Of a stretch of DNA of 64,000 nucleotides, positions 19,473-27,607 are shown piece by piece; position 1 is the stretch's first letter; each line of letters begins with the position of its first letter. Where the stretch lies: positions 41,231 through 105,230 of the forward strand of contig NZ_JASISR010000018.1 of assembly GCF_030063245.1 (NCBI RefSeq). Reading direction: 5' to 3'. The notes below the pieces were generated by a model. The model did no database searches. It saw only the letters and a program-made list of their open reading frames with translations, and had not been told where the DNA came from. Position numbers and translations under genes: made by a program. This stretch comes from Paenarthrobacter sp. PH39-S1. GTDB lineage: Bacteria > Actinomycetota > Actinomycetes > Actinomycetales > Micrococcaceae.

Positions 19473-21620
19473 GTGCAAGAACTTCCGGCTGACCCCTTGG
19501 TGGGCAGCACCGTCGATCGCCGCTACCTCGTCCTGTCGAAGGTCGCGCGCGGCGGCATGTCCACCGTCTATCTGGCCACGGATCTCCGGTTGGACCGCAA
19601 CGTCGCCCTGAAGGTGCTGCATCCGCATCTGGCCACGGACAGCAACTTCCTCGACCGGCTCGGAAGGGAAGCCAAGGCGGCGGCGCGCTTGTCGCACCCG
19701 CACGTCGTCGGCATGTTTGACCAGGGCAACGACGGTCCGCTGGCATATCTGGTGATGGAATACATCCCCGGCCATACGTTGCGCGATGTGCTGCACGAAC
19801 ACGGAGCTCTGCCGCCTCGGCTGGCACTGGCATACGTGGACGCCGTCGTCGAGGGACTGGGGGCCGCACACGCGGCCGGGCTGGTGCATCGCGATGTCAA
19901 GCCCGAGAACGTCCTGATTGCCGACGACGGACGGATCAAGGTCGGAGATTTCGGGCTGGCCCGCGCGGTGACGACGACGACAAACACCGGAACGCTGATC
20001 GGCACCGTCGGATACCTCTCCCCCGAGCTCGTCGACGGGGCACCGGCCGACGCCCGCAGCGACATCTATTCCGTAGGCATCATGCTTTACGAGCTGCTCA
20101 CCGGCCATCAGCCCTTCACCGGCGAACTCCCGATCCGGGTGGCCATGCAGCACCTGACCACGCCGGTTCCACCGCCCTCCGCCGAGCTGCCCGGCCTCTC
20201 CCCGGATCTGGATGAGCTGGTGCGCTGCTGCACCGAGAAAGATCCGGAGGCACGCCCCGCGGACGGCCACGCGCTGCTGGAGGATCTGCGCCATATCCGC
20301 ACGACGCTCAGCGATGCGGAACTGGACTTCACCGCACCGCGGCTCCCGGCGGCGGCCATGGGACAAGCCCGGACCGAGGCGATCGACCGGCCCACCGGTT
20401 CCAGCTCAAACGCCGATCACACGACGCTGATGCCGGTCGGGGCCGGTGATGGGAGCCGGTCCCATACCGGATCCCAGCCCACCGAATTCATTGGTACTGG
20501 GGTCAACCACACGACGGTGATGCCGGCCGGCGGCCTCGCCCCGGCAGGACCGGCCGCGGCTCAACCCCATGCCGCGGCGCACCCCTACGCCGGGCAGCTC
20601 TACCCGCCGGAAGAAAGAAGCGCGCCGGTCCCCGTGCCGCGCCGGCGTGACGTCAAGCGGGCGGCACGGACGGCCGAGAAGGCCCGCATCCGCGCCGCCG
20701 AGCGCCCGCTGCAGACGCTGCGCCGAGGCCGGCCACGCCGCCGCGGCATGATCTGGCTGATCATGGTGCTGGTGCTGGCCCTGTTGGCGGCCGGCGCCGG
20801 CTGGTTCTTCGGCATGGGACCGGGTGCCCTGGCCGCCATCCCCGATGTGCAGAACAGGACCGTGGCGCAGGCCCAGGCGTTGCTGCGGGAACAAGGTTTC
20901 GGCTCCGTCAGCAGGGACGTCAACGATGAGACCGTACAACAGGGCCTGGTGGTGACGAGCGATCCGGGGCCCGCGACGCAGCAACGGAGATTTCTCCCGG
21001 TGACTCTGTTGGTGTCCAAAGGGCCGGTGCTGTATCCGGTTCCCGCACTGGCCGACGACACCTTGGAGGCGGCCACGGTGGCCCTCCGTAACGCCAAACT
21101 GGCCGTTGGAACGGTTACGGAACAATATGACGAACAACGGGCCGCCGGCATCGTCCTGAGCCAGGATCCCGCTGCAAAGACGCAGCAGCGCGGCGCGACA
21201 TCGGTGAACCTGGTGGTTTCCAAGGGGCCGACGCCGGTCCCGGTACCCAACGTCGTCGGCCAGTCCAAGGAGGCGGCCCAGAAGGCGCTCACGGACCTGG
21301 GACTGACCACGCAGGTTGCCCCGGACACCGTTTTCGACAAGCAGATCCCGGCGGGCTCGGTGGTGTCACAGGACCCGGCCAGCGGAACGGCGGCCAAGGG
21401 AAGCGCGGTGACGCTGACCGTGTCCAAGGGTCCCAGGATGGTCAGCGTGCCCAGTTACATCGGCAAGCAGGTCGACAAAGCCGTCCATGGGCTCCAGCAG
21501 CTGGGCTTCGAGGTCAAGGTCAATAACATCCTGGGCGGGTTCTTCGGCACGGTGCGCGATCAGAGCCCGGTGAACAAGGACGTTCCCGAAGGCTCCGTCA
21601 TCACGCTCACCGTGGTCTGA
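19473..21620 (+). CDS. PASTA-domain Ser/Thr protein kinase, PknL-like
   Basis: A 715-residue transmembrane eukaryotic-type kinase. Kinase core: ARGGMSTVY glycine loop, catalytic Lys47 in VALKVL, HRDVKPENVLI (Asp141), DFG 159-161 and a threonine-rich activation loop TTTTNTGTLIGT. A Pro/Ala linker leads to one membrane helix (IWLIMVLVLALLAAGAGWFF, about 427-446) and four extracellular PASTA repeats that should sense muropeptide or lipid II. Context (Rv2175c-like protein, prenyl synthase, aroG) matches mycobacterial pknL; M. tuberculosis PknL lacks PASTA but corynebacterial PknL has it. GTG start, apparently leaderless. Expected targets are division and wall enzymes. Confidence 0.93.
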   Translation: MQELPADPLVGSTVDRRYLVLSKVARGGMSTVYLATDLRLDRNVALKVLHPHLATDSNFLDRLGREAKAAARLSHPHVVGMFDQGNDGPLAYLVMEYIPGHTLRDVLHEHGALPPRLALAYVDAVVEGLGAAHAAGLVHRDVKPENVLIADDGRIKVGDFGLARAVTTTTNTGTLIGTVGYLSPELVDGAPADARSDIYSVGIMLYELLTGHQPFTGELPIRVAMQHLTTPVPPPSAELPGLSPDLDELVRCCTEKDPEARPADGHALLEDLRHIRTTLSDAELDFTAPRLPAAAMGQARTEAIDRPTGSSSNADHTTLMPVGAGDGSRSHTGSQPTEFIGTGVNHTTVMPAGGLAPAGPAAAQPHAAAHPYAGQLYPPEERSAPVPVPRRRDVKRAARTAEKARIRAAERPLQTLRRGRPRRRGMIWLIMVLVLALLAAGAGWFFGMGPGALAAIPDVQNRTVAQAQALLREQGFGSVSRDVNDETVQQGLVVTSDPGPATQQRRFLPVTLLVSKGPVLYPVPALADDTLEAATVALRNAKLAVGTVTEQYDEQRAAGIVLSQDPAAKTQQRGATSVNLVVSKGPTPVPVPNVVGQSKEAAQKALTDLGLTTQVAPDTVFDKQIPAGSVVSQDPASGTAAKGSAVTLTVSKGPRMVSVPSYIGKQVDKAVHGLQQLGFEVKVNNILGGFFGTVRDQSPVNKDVPEGSVITLTVV

Positions 21621-21636
21621 GCAGTGCGGCGGATTT

Positions 21637-23058
21637 CTATGAGCGGTGGGACAGCGCTCCGGCCACCAGGAACGCCATCTCCAGCGACTGCTTGTGGTTC
21701 AGCCGTGGGTCGCAGACCGATTCATAACCCTCCAGGAAAGCCTCCTGATCGATCGGGTCCGCGCCGCCCAGACACTCGGCAACGTCGTCGCCAGTCATTT
21801 CAACGTGCAGGCCACCGGGGAATGTTCCCAAGGACTTGTGCACCTCGAAGAAGCCCCGGACCTCATCGATGACATCATCGAAGTTACGCGTCTTGTAACC
21901 GTTCGGCGAGGTAACTGTATTGCCGTGCATGGGGTCCGTCACCCAGAGGACCTGGGCCCCGGAATCGGTCACCTTCTGGACCAGTTGGGGCAGTTTTTCC
22001 CGGATGTTGCGCGCACCCATGCGGGTGATGAAGGTCAGCCGCCCGGGCTCTCGGTGAGGGTCGAGCTTGTCGATCAGGCGCAACGCATCGTCACCGGACG
22101 TGCCGGGGCCAAGTTTGACGCCGATCGGGTTGCGGACGCGGGAGAGGAAATCCACGTGCGCGGCATCGAGCCCCCGGGTGCGTTCACCAATCCAGAGGAA
22201 ATGCGCGGAGGTGTCATATGGCAGGCCTGTGCGTGAGTCGATCCGGGTCAGGGCGCGCTCATAGTCCAGCAGCAGGGCCTCGTGGCTGGCAAAGAACTCC
22301 ACGCGTTTGAGCGCCTCGAAGTCGGCTCCGCAGGACGCCATGAACTTGATGGCCCGGTCAATGTCCTTGGCCAGCGACTCATAACGTGCATGGGCGGGGT
22401 TCTCGGTGAATCCCTTGTTCCACTGGTGGACCAGACGCAGGTCCGCGAAACCGCCCTGGGTGAAAGCCCGGATGAGGTTCAAGGTGGAAGCAGAGGTGTG
22501 GTAGGCCTTGAGCATCCGCGATGCATCATGGGCGCGGGATTCCGGTGTGAACTCGAAGCCGTTCACAATGTCTCCGCGGAAGGCCGGCAGCGTGACGCCG
22601 TCACGGGTTTCGTCGTTGGAGGATCGCGGTTTGGCGAACTGGCCCGCCATGCGTCCCATCTTGATCACCGGGAGCGATGCCCCGTAGGTGAGCACAACCG
22701 CCATCTGCAGGATCGTTTTCACCCGGGCGCTGATCTTGTCCGCCGTTGCCGCGGCGAAGGTCTCGGCACAGTCGCCGCCCTGCAGCAGAAATGCCTTTCC
22801 CTGGGCCGCCTGCGCCAAGCGGTCGCGCAGATCGTCCACCTCGCCGGCGAAGACCAGCGGCGGCAGCATCGACAGCTCCTTTACGGACGCTTCGTATACC
22901 GAGGCATCCGACCATGAGGGCTGCTGCGCAATCGGCAGCTGACGCCAGCTGTCAAGTCCGGGATAGACGGCGGATCCGCCCGTCGCTGCGGGCACCGCAG
23001 CGGCGGCCGCAGCCCCATGGTTCGGAACAGTCGGCGCGGGCGTTGATAAATCGGTCAC
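21637..23058 (-). CDS. aroG: 3-deoxy-7-phosphoheptulonate synthase, class II
   Basis: Class II (AroA-II type) DAHP synthase, first step of the shikimate pathway: PEP plus erythrose 4-phosphate. Family blocks throughout the 473 residues: LDSWRQLPIAQQPSW, FLLQGGDCAETF, KMGRMAGQFAKPRS, the KPLHKS-like metal/PEP region GVKLGPGTSGDD, ITRMGARNIR and WVTDPMHGNT. The N-terminus has an Ala-rich extension. The start is GTG 23058, with a TAGGCT -10 six bases before it, so the mRNA is probably leaderless. The gene is convergent with the kinase gene (16 bases apart). Confidence 0.96.
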   Translation of the reverse strand: MTDLSTPAPTVPNHGAAAAAAVPAATGGSAVYPGLDSWRQLPIAQQPSWSDASVYEASVKELSMLPPLVFAGEVDDLRDRLAQAAQGKAFLLQGGDCAETFAAATADKISARVKTILQMAVVLTYGASLPVIKMGRMAGQFAKPRSSNDETRDGVTLPAFRGDIVNGFEFTPESRAHDASRMLKAYHTSASTLNLIRAFTQGGFADLRLVHQWNKGFTENPAHARYESLAKDIDRAIKFMASCGADFEALKRVEFFASHEALLLDYERALTRIDSRTGLPYDTSAHFLWIGERTRGLDAAHVDFLSRVRNPIGVKLGPGTSGDDALRLIDKLDPHREPGRLTFITRMGARNIREKLPQLVQKVTDSGAQVLWVTDPMHGNTVTSPNGYKTRNFDDVIDEVRGFFEVHKSLGTFPGGLHVEMTGDDVAECLGGADPIDQEAFLEGYESVCDPRLNHKQSLEMAFLVAGALSHRS

Positions 23059-23064
23059 GTCTTA

Positions 23065-23070
23065 AGCCTA
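23065..23070 (-). promoter_or_regulatory. -10 box of the probably leaderless aroG promoter
   Basis: TAGGCT on the minus strand ends six bases before the aroG GTG, placing the transcription start at or next to the start codon. No Shine-Dalgarno is visible upstream; the -35 region is weak. Confidence 0.45.
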
Positions 23071-23231
23071 GTTGCTTTTGTGGGCGAACGACGACGGCCG
23101 GCGGTCACGAAAGGGGAATCAGCCGTCACAAAACCGGCGTAGCACCCTGACGGTGCATCGCGAGGCCGGGCATGCCGACGCGGGATACCGCGCCCGAAGG
23201 GCGGCGTCCGCTTAGCGGACCGGACACCCGC

Positions 23232-24254
23232 TTAGCCCACCGGAGGCCCGCTTAAAGGAGGGGTTCCTCCCCCGCCGGTGGCACGGTCCTTCGGTGGAAC
23301 GGACGAAGCCGCATCGTGGCCGGCGGTCGCTCGGGCTCCGGTGTCTCCATCCTCGGCTCGAAGAATTGCTTCAGCGACGGAGGGCGGAACCGCCACGGAT
23401 TTCTCCGGCCTCTCCGCCGACGGGAGCCTGTCAGACGGGTCCTTGCCCAGGCCCGGCGTTGGAGGACTTCCACCGATCACCGTCACGGCCCCGGGTTTGA
23501 CCGCGTTGCCTCCCGCTGCCCGCAGCCGGACGGCAGCGGCAGCTTTGGAATCCACCGCGTCTTTCCCCGCCTTCCTAGCGGCAAGCTTCTCCTTCACCGT
23601 GCTGGCATAGGCGTCCACGTATTCCTGACCGGACAGGCGCATGAGCTCGTACATGATTTCATCCGTGACGGATCGTTGGACAAACCTGTCGTTTTCGAGG
23701 CCTTGGTAGCGGGTGAAATCCATCGGTTCACCGAAGATGACGCCGATGCGCCGGATGTTGGGAATTTTGCGTCCTATCGGCTGCACCTTGTCCGTTCCGA
23801 TCATGGCCACCGGGATGACCGGAACACCGGCGCTGAGCACCAGTTTCGCGACGCCGACCTTGCCCCGGTACAGCTTGCCGTCGGGACTGCGTGTACCCTC
23901 CGGATAAATGCCAAGCAGGCCGCCGTTGTGCAGGATCTGCCGCCCGGATTCCAGCGAGTTAGCGGACGCGGCGCCACCTGAGCGGTCCATCGGCAGCTGG
24001 TTGGTCAGACGAAAAAACGCGGCCGTCAGCTTACCCTTGATGCCCTTCCCGGTGAAATACTCTGATTTCGCCAAGAAAACCACCGGCCGAGGGACCATCA
24101 AAGGCATGAAGATGGAGTCTGAAAACGACAAATGATTGCTGGCCAGCACGGCTGCCCCATCCGCCGGAATATTATCCAAACCCTTGATCCACGGCCGGAA
24201 CACCAGTTTCAGGACCGGACCGATGAATATCCGCTTCATCACCCAATAGAACAC
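23232..24254 (-). CDS. 1-acyl-sn-glycerol-3-phosphate acyltransferase family protein
   Basis: PlsC-type acyltransferase of phospholipid synthesis, membrane-associated. The catalytic NHLSFSD (HX4D), the FLAKSEYF block, EGTRSPDGKLYRGKVGVAKL and VPVIPVAMIGTDKV are intact. Residues from about 235 onward form a Lys/Ala/Gly/Pro-rich tail of roughly 100 residues not seen in compact PlsC enzymes. The start is uncertain between GTG 24254, GTG 24242 and ATG 24239. Equivalent in position to mycobacterial Rv2182c. A second acyltransferase gene, normally between cmk and der, survives only as a remnant at 46.7 kb, so this may be the remaining copy in the window. Confidence 0.9.
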   Translation of the reverse strand: MFYWVMKRIFIGPVLKLVFRPWIKGLDNIPADGAAVLASNHLSFSDSIFMPLMVPRPVVFLAKSEYFTGKGIKGKLTAAFFRLTNQLPMDRSGGAASANSLESGRQILHNGGLLGIYPEGTRSPDGKLYRGKVGVAKLVLSAGVPVIPVAMIGTDKVQPIGRKIPNIRRIGVIFGEPMDFTRYQGLENDRFVQRSVTDEIMYELMRLSGQEYVDAYASTVKEKLAARKAGKDAVDSKAAAAVRLRAAGGNAVKPGAVTVIGGSPPTPGLGKDPSDRLPSAERPEKSVAVPPSVAEAILRAEDGDTGARATAGHDAASSVPPKDRATGGGGTPPLSGPPVG

Positions 24255-24429
24255 GCGGGGTTTCCCTTCTGGTGCCTTCGCGCACGGGCGCAGCCGTTGC
24301 TGCTGTCCTGACCGGCACTTTTGCTAAAACATTACTCTAGTGAGAAAAGGCTGGAAAAGTGACACCATGGCCCTATGACGATCACACTTGGTGCCGGGGA
24401 TTTTGATCTCCTTGTTCCCGTCTGCGGCA

Positions 24430-25167
24430 ATGGTTTTCACTAGCCCGGGACACGGAGCCATGGCGCGGGTGGGCGTAGCTCTCAGTCATGGCTTCACCGG
24501 TTCCCCGGTGAGCCTGCAGGGCTGGGCCGACTACCTTGCCGGACAGGGATTCGCTGTCAGCCTGCCGTTGCTTTCCGGGCACGGCACCAGTTGGGAGGAC
24601 TTGGCTAAGACCCCCTGGACCCGGTGGTACAGCGATTTTGAAAGGGCATATCTGGACCTGACGGACCGTTGCGACGTGGTCTTTACCGCCGGGCTGTCCA
24701 TGGGTGGTGCGCTGGCGCTGCGCGTGGCGGAGCACCACCATGTTGCCGGGGTCGCCGTCGTTAATCCGGGACTGACATTTTCGGACAAACGCGCCAGATA
24801 CTCCGGCCTGCTGAAATACATTGTCAAAAGTGTCCCCGCCATCGGCAATGACATCAAAATGACCGACGTGGACGAGGGGGCCTATGCCCGGACCCCGGTG
24901 GCGGCGGTCCACCAGCTGTCCGCCCTCTTCAAGGACACCGTGGCCGGGTTGGGGCAGGTCCAGGCGCCCACGATCGTTTTCCGCTCCTCCGTGGACCGGG
25001 TCGTCCCGGAAAGCAGCATGGATATCCTCGGTGACCGGATCGGCAGCACCAATTACGAAGTCGTTCGACTAGAGAACAGCTATCACGTGGCGACCATGGA
25101 CAACGACGCCGCGCAGATCTTCGAAGGGTCCGCAGCCTTTTTCCGGGAGCATTCCGTTGGTCAATAA
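24430..25167 (+). CDS. Alpha/beta hydrolase, carboxylesterase/lipase type
   Basis: A roughly 245-residue cytoplasmic serine hydrolase. The oxyanion region LSHGFTGSPVSLQGWADYLA, the nucleophile elbow TAGLSMGGALAL, a late acid (VFRSSVDRVVP) and the catalytic His in NSYHVATMDND define the fold; the pattern resembles esterase/monoacylglycerol-lipase-like proteins. The start is uncertain: TTG 24388, GTG 24391, ATG 24430 and ATG 24460 are in frame and none has a good Shine-Dalgarno; I chose 24430 because the conserved region starts soon after. Overlaps the next gene by 11 bases. Substrate unknown; proximity to acyltransferase and acyl-CoA ligase genes hints at acyl esters. Confidence 0.82.
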   Translation: MVFTSPGHGAMARVGVALSHGFTGSPVSLQGWADYLAGQGFAVSLPLLSGHGTSWEDLAKTPWTRWYSDFERAYLDLTDRCDVVFTAGLSMGGALALRVAEHHHVAGVAVVNPGLTFSDKRARYSGLLKYIVKSVPAIGNDIKMTDVDEGAYARTPVAAVHQLSALFKDTVAGLGQVQAPTIVFRSSVDRVVPESSMDILGDRIGSTNYEVVRLENSYHVATMDNDAAQIFEGSAAFFREHSVGQ

Positions 25168-25780
25168 ACCAGAGCAAAACCCGTCCGGGCCCAGCGCGAA
25201 CGACGACGACGATGCTGTCTGGCGCGATCTCGTGGCGCGGCTGGAAAGCCCGTCCGCGCAGGGATACTCGCCGGAAGGACTGACCGACGACTCATCCGGC
25301 GGATCGGCCGCCGCAGGAGACGGTGGCACGGGAATCCCGGAACCACGTGATTACTCGTCCTTCTCTGACTTTGACCCGTTGGGCGTGTCCCGTCGGGAGC
25401 GCGGGCCCGGCGTTCGTGACTCCGGCCCGGGCACCGATGCCGGTTCCCGAACCCCTGCCGACGGTCCCTCCACGGATCCAAACGAAGGAGCTCCGAGAGG
25501 CCCGCGCGACTATGCGGGAGAAGACCCCTGGCCCGACGATGAGGGTTTTGTCCCGGCAGAGCCTCCGCCGCTTTCCAGCGTCGAACCCGCACTGATGCTT
25601 GCCTGGACGGGTGCGCTGGGCGGCCCGCTTGCCGTGCTGCTGGCGGCTTTGTTCTGGCGCGACGCACCGGTCACGGCGATCATCGCGATGATCGCGGTTT
25701 TCGTCGTCTCCGCCGGCTACCTGATGTTCCGGCTGCCGTCCCACCGGGAGGACGACGACGACGACGGCGCCGTCGTGTAG
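25157..25780 (+). CDS. Hypothetical acidic protein with two C-terminal membrane segments
   Basis: No recognised family. The first two-thirds (about 1-140) is acidic, Pro/Gly/Asp/Ser-rich and probably disordered; two hydrophobic segments (about 145-165 and 170-192) follow, and the protein ends in a poly-Asp tail DDDDD. The TTG start at 25157 has GGGAG seven bases upstream and lies inside the hydrolase gene, so the two are probably co-translated. A membrane-tethered accessory role is all that can be suggested. Confidence 0.7.
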   Translation: MVNKPEQNPSGPSANDDDDAVWRDLVARLESPSAQGYSPEGLTDDSSGGSAAAGDGGTGIPEPRDYSSFSDFDPLGVSRRERGPGVRDSGPGTDAGSRTPADGPSTDPNEGAPRGPRDYAGEDPWPDDEGFVPAEPPPLSSVEPALMLAWTGALGGPLAVLLAALFWRDAPVTAIIAMIAVFVVSAGYLMFRLPSHREDDDDDGAVV

Positions 25781-25841
25781 GCACCGCCATGCAGGCGCCG
25801 TGGCCGCCCCTCGGACCGGTAGCGGAGCACCGGGAGCGCTT

Positions 25842-26936
25842 CTAGGACCGGGATCCGCTGCTGATCCGGGAAAGGTCCGCCGCGCCGATCATGCCCGCCC
25901 GCGGACCCAAGGCCGCCAGTGAAATCTGCGCTGCGGGCCGGAAGCCGCGGCCGGTGAGGTTTCGACCGAAAGCCCGGCGGGCCGGTTCCAGGAGCAGTTC
26001 CCCCGCCTCGCAGAGTCCGCCCCCTATGACGAACATTCCCGGGTCCAAGGCGGCCGCCAGATTAGAAAGCCCGAGGCCCAGCCAGTCGCCGACCTCCTCC
26101 ACCAGCTCACGGCACGCGGCATCCCCGGCCAGCGCCAGCTCTGTCACGACGGCCCCGGTAATCGTGTCCACGGCACCGCCGACCCGGCGAAGCAATTCCT
26201 GCGCCACAGGCGAATTGGCCCTGGCCAGTTCGCGGGCCTCCCGCCCCAGGGCGTTCCCTGAGGCGTATTGTTCCCAGCACCCGCGGTTACCGCACTCGCA
26301 GCGGTGTCCCTGGGGCATGATCACCTGATGGCCGAATTCACCGGCCAGTCCGAAGCGCCCGCGTTCCAACCGCGAGTCCATCACCATGGCTCCGCCGATG
26401 CCCGTGCCCAACGTGATGCAGACCAGCCGGCTTTGCCCATGGCCGGCACCGAAGCGCCATTCCGCCCAACCGGCCGCATCGGCGTCGTTGCTGAGGACTA
26501 CCCGGCGGCGCAGCAGACGCTCCAGGTTTTCCCGCAGAGGCTCGTTCCGCCACGCCAGGTGTGGGCTGAAAAGCACCATGCTGGAACTTAGATCCATCCA
26601 ACCGGCGGCTCCAATGCCGACGGAGACAACACGGTGGTCGGCAGAGAGTTCGCGGACCAGTTCCACAATCGCCGCCTCGACGGCGCGCGGGTCGCTTCCC
26701 GGCGTCAGCTGCCTCCGCTCGTCCAGAACCACCCCACGCGGGTCCACTACGCCGGCCGCAACCTTGGTGCCACCGATGTCGATGCCTATCGCGAGCCCGC
26801 TGCGCCCCAGGCGCCGCGGAACGCGCTCCGGCCTGTGCTCGTACGTCCGGCGGCTCCCCAAGCCCGAACGGTGCCAGGCGGCCGTTAGCACGGAAGCGGC
26901 CCGGCGGCCGGATCCGCGGGAATCATTGTCGACCAT
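25842..26936 (-). CDS. ROK-family sugar kinase, probably glucokinase
   Basis: ROK kinase that phosphorylates glucose or a related hexose with ATP. The phosphate-binding loop AIGIDIGGTKVAAG, catalytic block SNDADAAGWAE, ITLGTGIGGAMV, and the ROK zinc signature GHRCECGNRGCWEQYASG are intact. About 364 residues, with a basic 45-residue N-terminal extension beyond the usual start of the fold. I use ATG 26936: a TAGAAT -10 ends seven bases upstream (26949-26944), making a leaderless start, and the other ATG at 26945 overlaps that box. No DNA-binding domain, so a kinase rather than a ROK repressor. Confidence 0.9.
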   Translation of the reverse strand: MVDNDSRGSGRRAASVLTAAWHRSGLGSRRTYEHRPERVPRRLGRSGLAIGIDIGGTKVAAGVVDPRGVVLDERRQLTPGSDPRAVEAAIVELVRELSADHRVVSVGIGAAGWMDLSSSMVLFSPHLAWRNEPLRENLERLLRRRVVLSNDADAAGWAEWRFGAGHGQSRLVCITLGTGIGGAMVMDSRLERGRFGLAGEFGHQVIMPQGHRCECGNRGCWEQYASGNALGREARELARANSPVAQELLRRVGGAVDTITGAVVTELALAGDAACRELVEEVGDWLGLGLSNLAAALDPGMFVIGGGLCEAGELLLEPARRAFGRNLTGRGFRPAAQISLAALGPRAGMIGAADLSRISSGSRS

Positions 26937-26943
26937 TCTTGTC

Positions 26944-26949
26944 ATTCTA
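26944..26949 (-). promoter_or_regulatory. -10 box of the ROK kinase gene, probably leaderless
   Basis: TAGAAT on the minus strand ends seven bases before ATG 26936; no ribosome-binding site lies between. The -35 is weak. Confidence 0.45.
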
Positions 26950-27072
26950 CCGAGGCCGAACGGGCCTCATGTCGCCGTGCGGATCCGCCGGCCGGCCCGC
27001 AGGCCTGCCCGGCCAGCTCTCACGTCCCCGCCGCCGCGCCCAACCGGCAGGACCACCCCCCGATAGCGCCCC

Positions 27073-27113
27073 TCGCGCGATCGGTTTCGCGCGATCGGTT
27101 CGCGCGATCGGTT
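27073..27113. repeat. Non-coding 13-14-bp tandem repeat, 3 copies
   Basis: Three consecutive copies of GCGCGATCGGTT separated by TC or C lie in the region between the ROK gene and the transposase remnant. The period (14 then 13) is not a multiple of three, consistent with non-coding sequence. Confidence 0.8.
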
Positions 27114-27215
27114 CATCGGCGCGCATGGTATCGAGGGTGCTGTGGCGAACACCGGATGGACGCGGTGGGTTTCGAGCAAGGTCTCTTGGTCCGCGGTGAT
27201 CGCCGCCAGATTCTC

Positions 27216-27293
27216 CGGGAACCGGGAAGCGACCGCGTCAAGCTGACACGCATGACCGAACGTAAACCCGCGCAGGAACGATCCGAGCGTCAA
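27216..27293 (-). pseudogene. IS1380-type transposase remnant
   Basis: A short minus-strand stretch translates to LGSFLRGFTFGHACQLDAVA, which matches the early conserved block of IS1380-family transposases. Similarity fades within about 30 residues and there is no intact open frame or terminal inverted repeat pair that I can define. The rest of the 660-base interval between the ROK and fadD genes contains the GCGCGATCGG repeat and otherwise nothing recognisable. Confidence 0.55.
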
Positions 27294-27510
27294 GGGGGGC
27301 AGACCCCTTATTGAAAAGGTTGCCCGGGGGAATCGCCGTCACAGGGCAGGAATTACCTGCGGAAGGCCGGGCAGTGGCTTCACCATTCCAGCTTTCCGAG
27401 GGAGCGTCTGCGTAATGACTCATGAGGAACCAGGACGGTTCGACTTGCGGCGGAGGGTGCGGCCCCGGCGGGGGGGGGCCGGCTTGGGAAAGTAGGGCCT
27501 GCAGCCAAAA

Positions 27511-27528
27511 TGTTACTGACTAGTAACA
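27511..27528. promoter_or_regulatory. Palindromic operator upstream of the acyl-CoA ligase
   Basis: TGTTACT (27511-27517) and AGTAACA (27522-27528) form a perfect 7-bp inverted repeat with a four-base centre, 80 bases before the fadD start. This architecture is typical for a TetR-type fatty-acid regulator, but no regulator gene is adjacent and the identity of the binding protein is unknown. Confidence 0.6.
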
Positions 27529-27607
27529 GCATCTGAGCCGCCCCGCCGATGGTGCCGGATAGAGTAATGGCAAACCCCTGTGGTCCTCAGGTATCGAAGG
27601 AGCTAAA

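Noticed and set aside
24375..24443. Separate 22-codon frame starting at ATG 24375 before the hydrolase
   Set aside because: It ends at a stop before the hydrolase domain and has no known leader-peptide features; a frameshifted N-terminus could not be demonstrated.
26386..27066. 226-codon plus-strand frame opposite the ROK gene
   Set aside because: Antisense shadow rich in Arg/Pro/Ser; the ROK motifs on the minus strand are complete.
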